Shown in pieces: positions 63,975-64,000 of a stretch of 64,000 nt of DNA (position 1 is the stretch's first letter; every line of letters begins with the position of its first letter). The notes under the pieces are model-generated. The model saw only the letters and a list, made by a program, of their open reading frames with translations, searched no databases and was not told the origin of the DNA. This stretch comes from Hyposmocoma kahamanoa (taxonomy: Eukaryota > Arthropoda > Insecta > Lepidoptera > Cosmopterigidae), in contig NW_020654748.1 in the NCBI RefSeq assembly GCF_003589595.1, forward strand, positions 5,664,259-5,728,258, written 5' to 3'. The position numbers were made by a program, and so were the translations under genes.

Positions 63975-64000
63975 ATTATAATTGTTGTTCATAGGGAAAA

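Noticed and set aside
1..64000. CRISPR arrays, operons or other prokaryotic systems
   Set aside because: No regularly spaced direct repeats with unique spacers were seen, and the gene has introns; the sequence is eukaryotic.

Overview
The window looks like AT-rich nuclear DNA of an insect, most likely a moth or butterfly. This rests on the multi-exon gene structure, the mix of transposon families (a recurrent lepidopteran-type tRNA-derived SINE, Penelope-like, mariner, P-like and Harbinger-like elements, non-LTR retrotransposon tails) and the absence of operons or prokaryotic signals. A 10-base run of N at 7338-7347 marks an assembly gap.

Only one host gene can be supported. On the minus strand six coding exons (52222-52288, 36016-36224, 32637-32772, 22625-22758, 18708-19055, 16762-16885) join in perfect phase into a beaten path (Beat) family protein: signal peptide, Ig domain 1 (C40-C108), then a second Ig domain (C155-C297) carrying an unusually long charged insertion coded by exon 5. 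Introns of 1.8-16 kb make up most of the window from 16.7 to 52.2 kb. The C-terminal exon was not found and probably lies below 16.7 kb or outside the window.

Almost everything else is mobile DNA. Coding remnants are: a mariner relic (293-691), a THAP-coding P-like element (2436-2813), a LINE tail (6681-7226), two Penelope GIY-YIG fragments (28331-28670, 40419-40771), a small LINE tail (51536-51650), a Harbinger transposase N-terminus (56771-57010), two adjoining LINE tails (59320-59860, 59900-60211) and a 1316-bp mariner with one frameshift (60344-61659). Non-coding families include a ~300-bp retroposon (family A, about 17 copies), three to four tRNA-headed SINE families, TIR MITEs with 8-bp, 9-bp or TWA target duplications, and several foldback elements.

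The most interesting material is (1) a set of Penelope-derived elements with inverted terminal units, four of which have 12-bp target duplications and which carry a motif laid out like a hammerhead ribozyme with positions 3 and 8 swapped; (2) the 378-bp P-like element with 8-bp duplication, terminal and subterminal inverted repeats and a THAP start; (3) a 1103-bp element with 9-bp duplication inside a family A copy; (4) a foldback superfamily sharing the same outer motif. Insertions inside insertions give a relative chronology. All family assignments come from reading the sequence; no database search was done.
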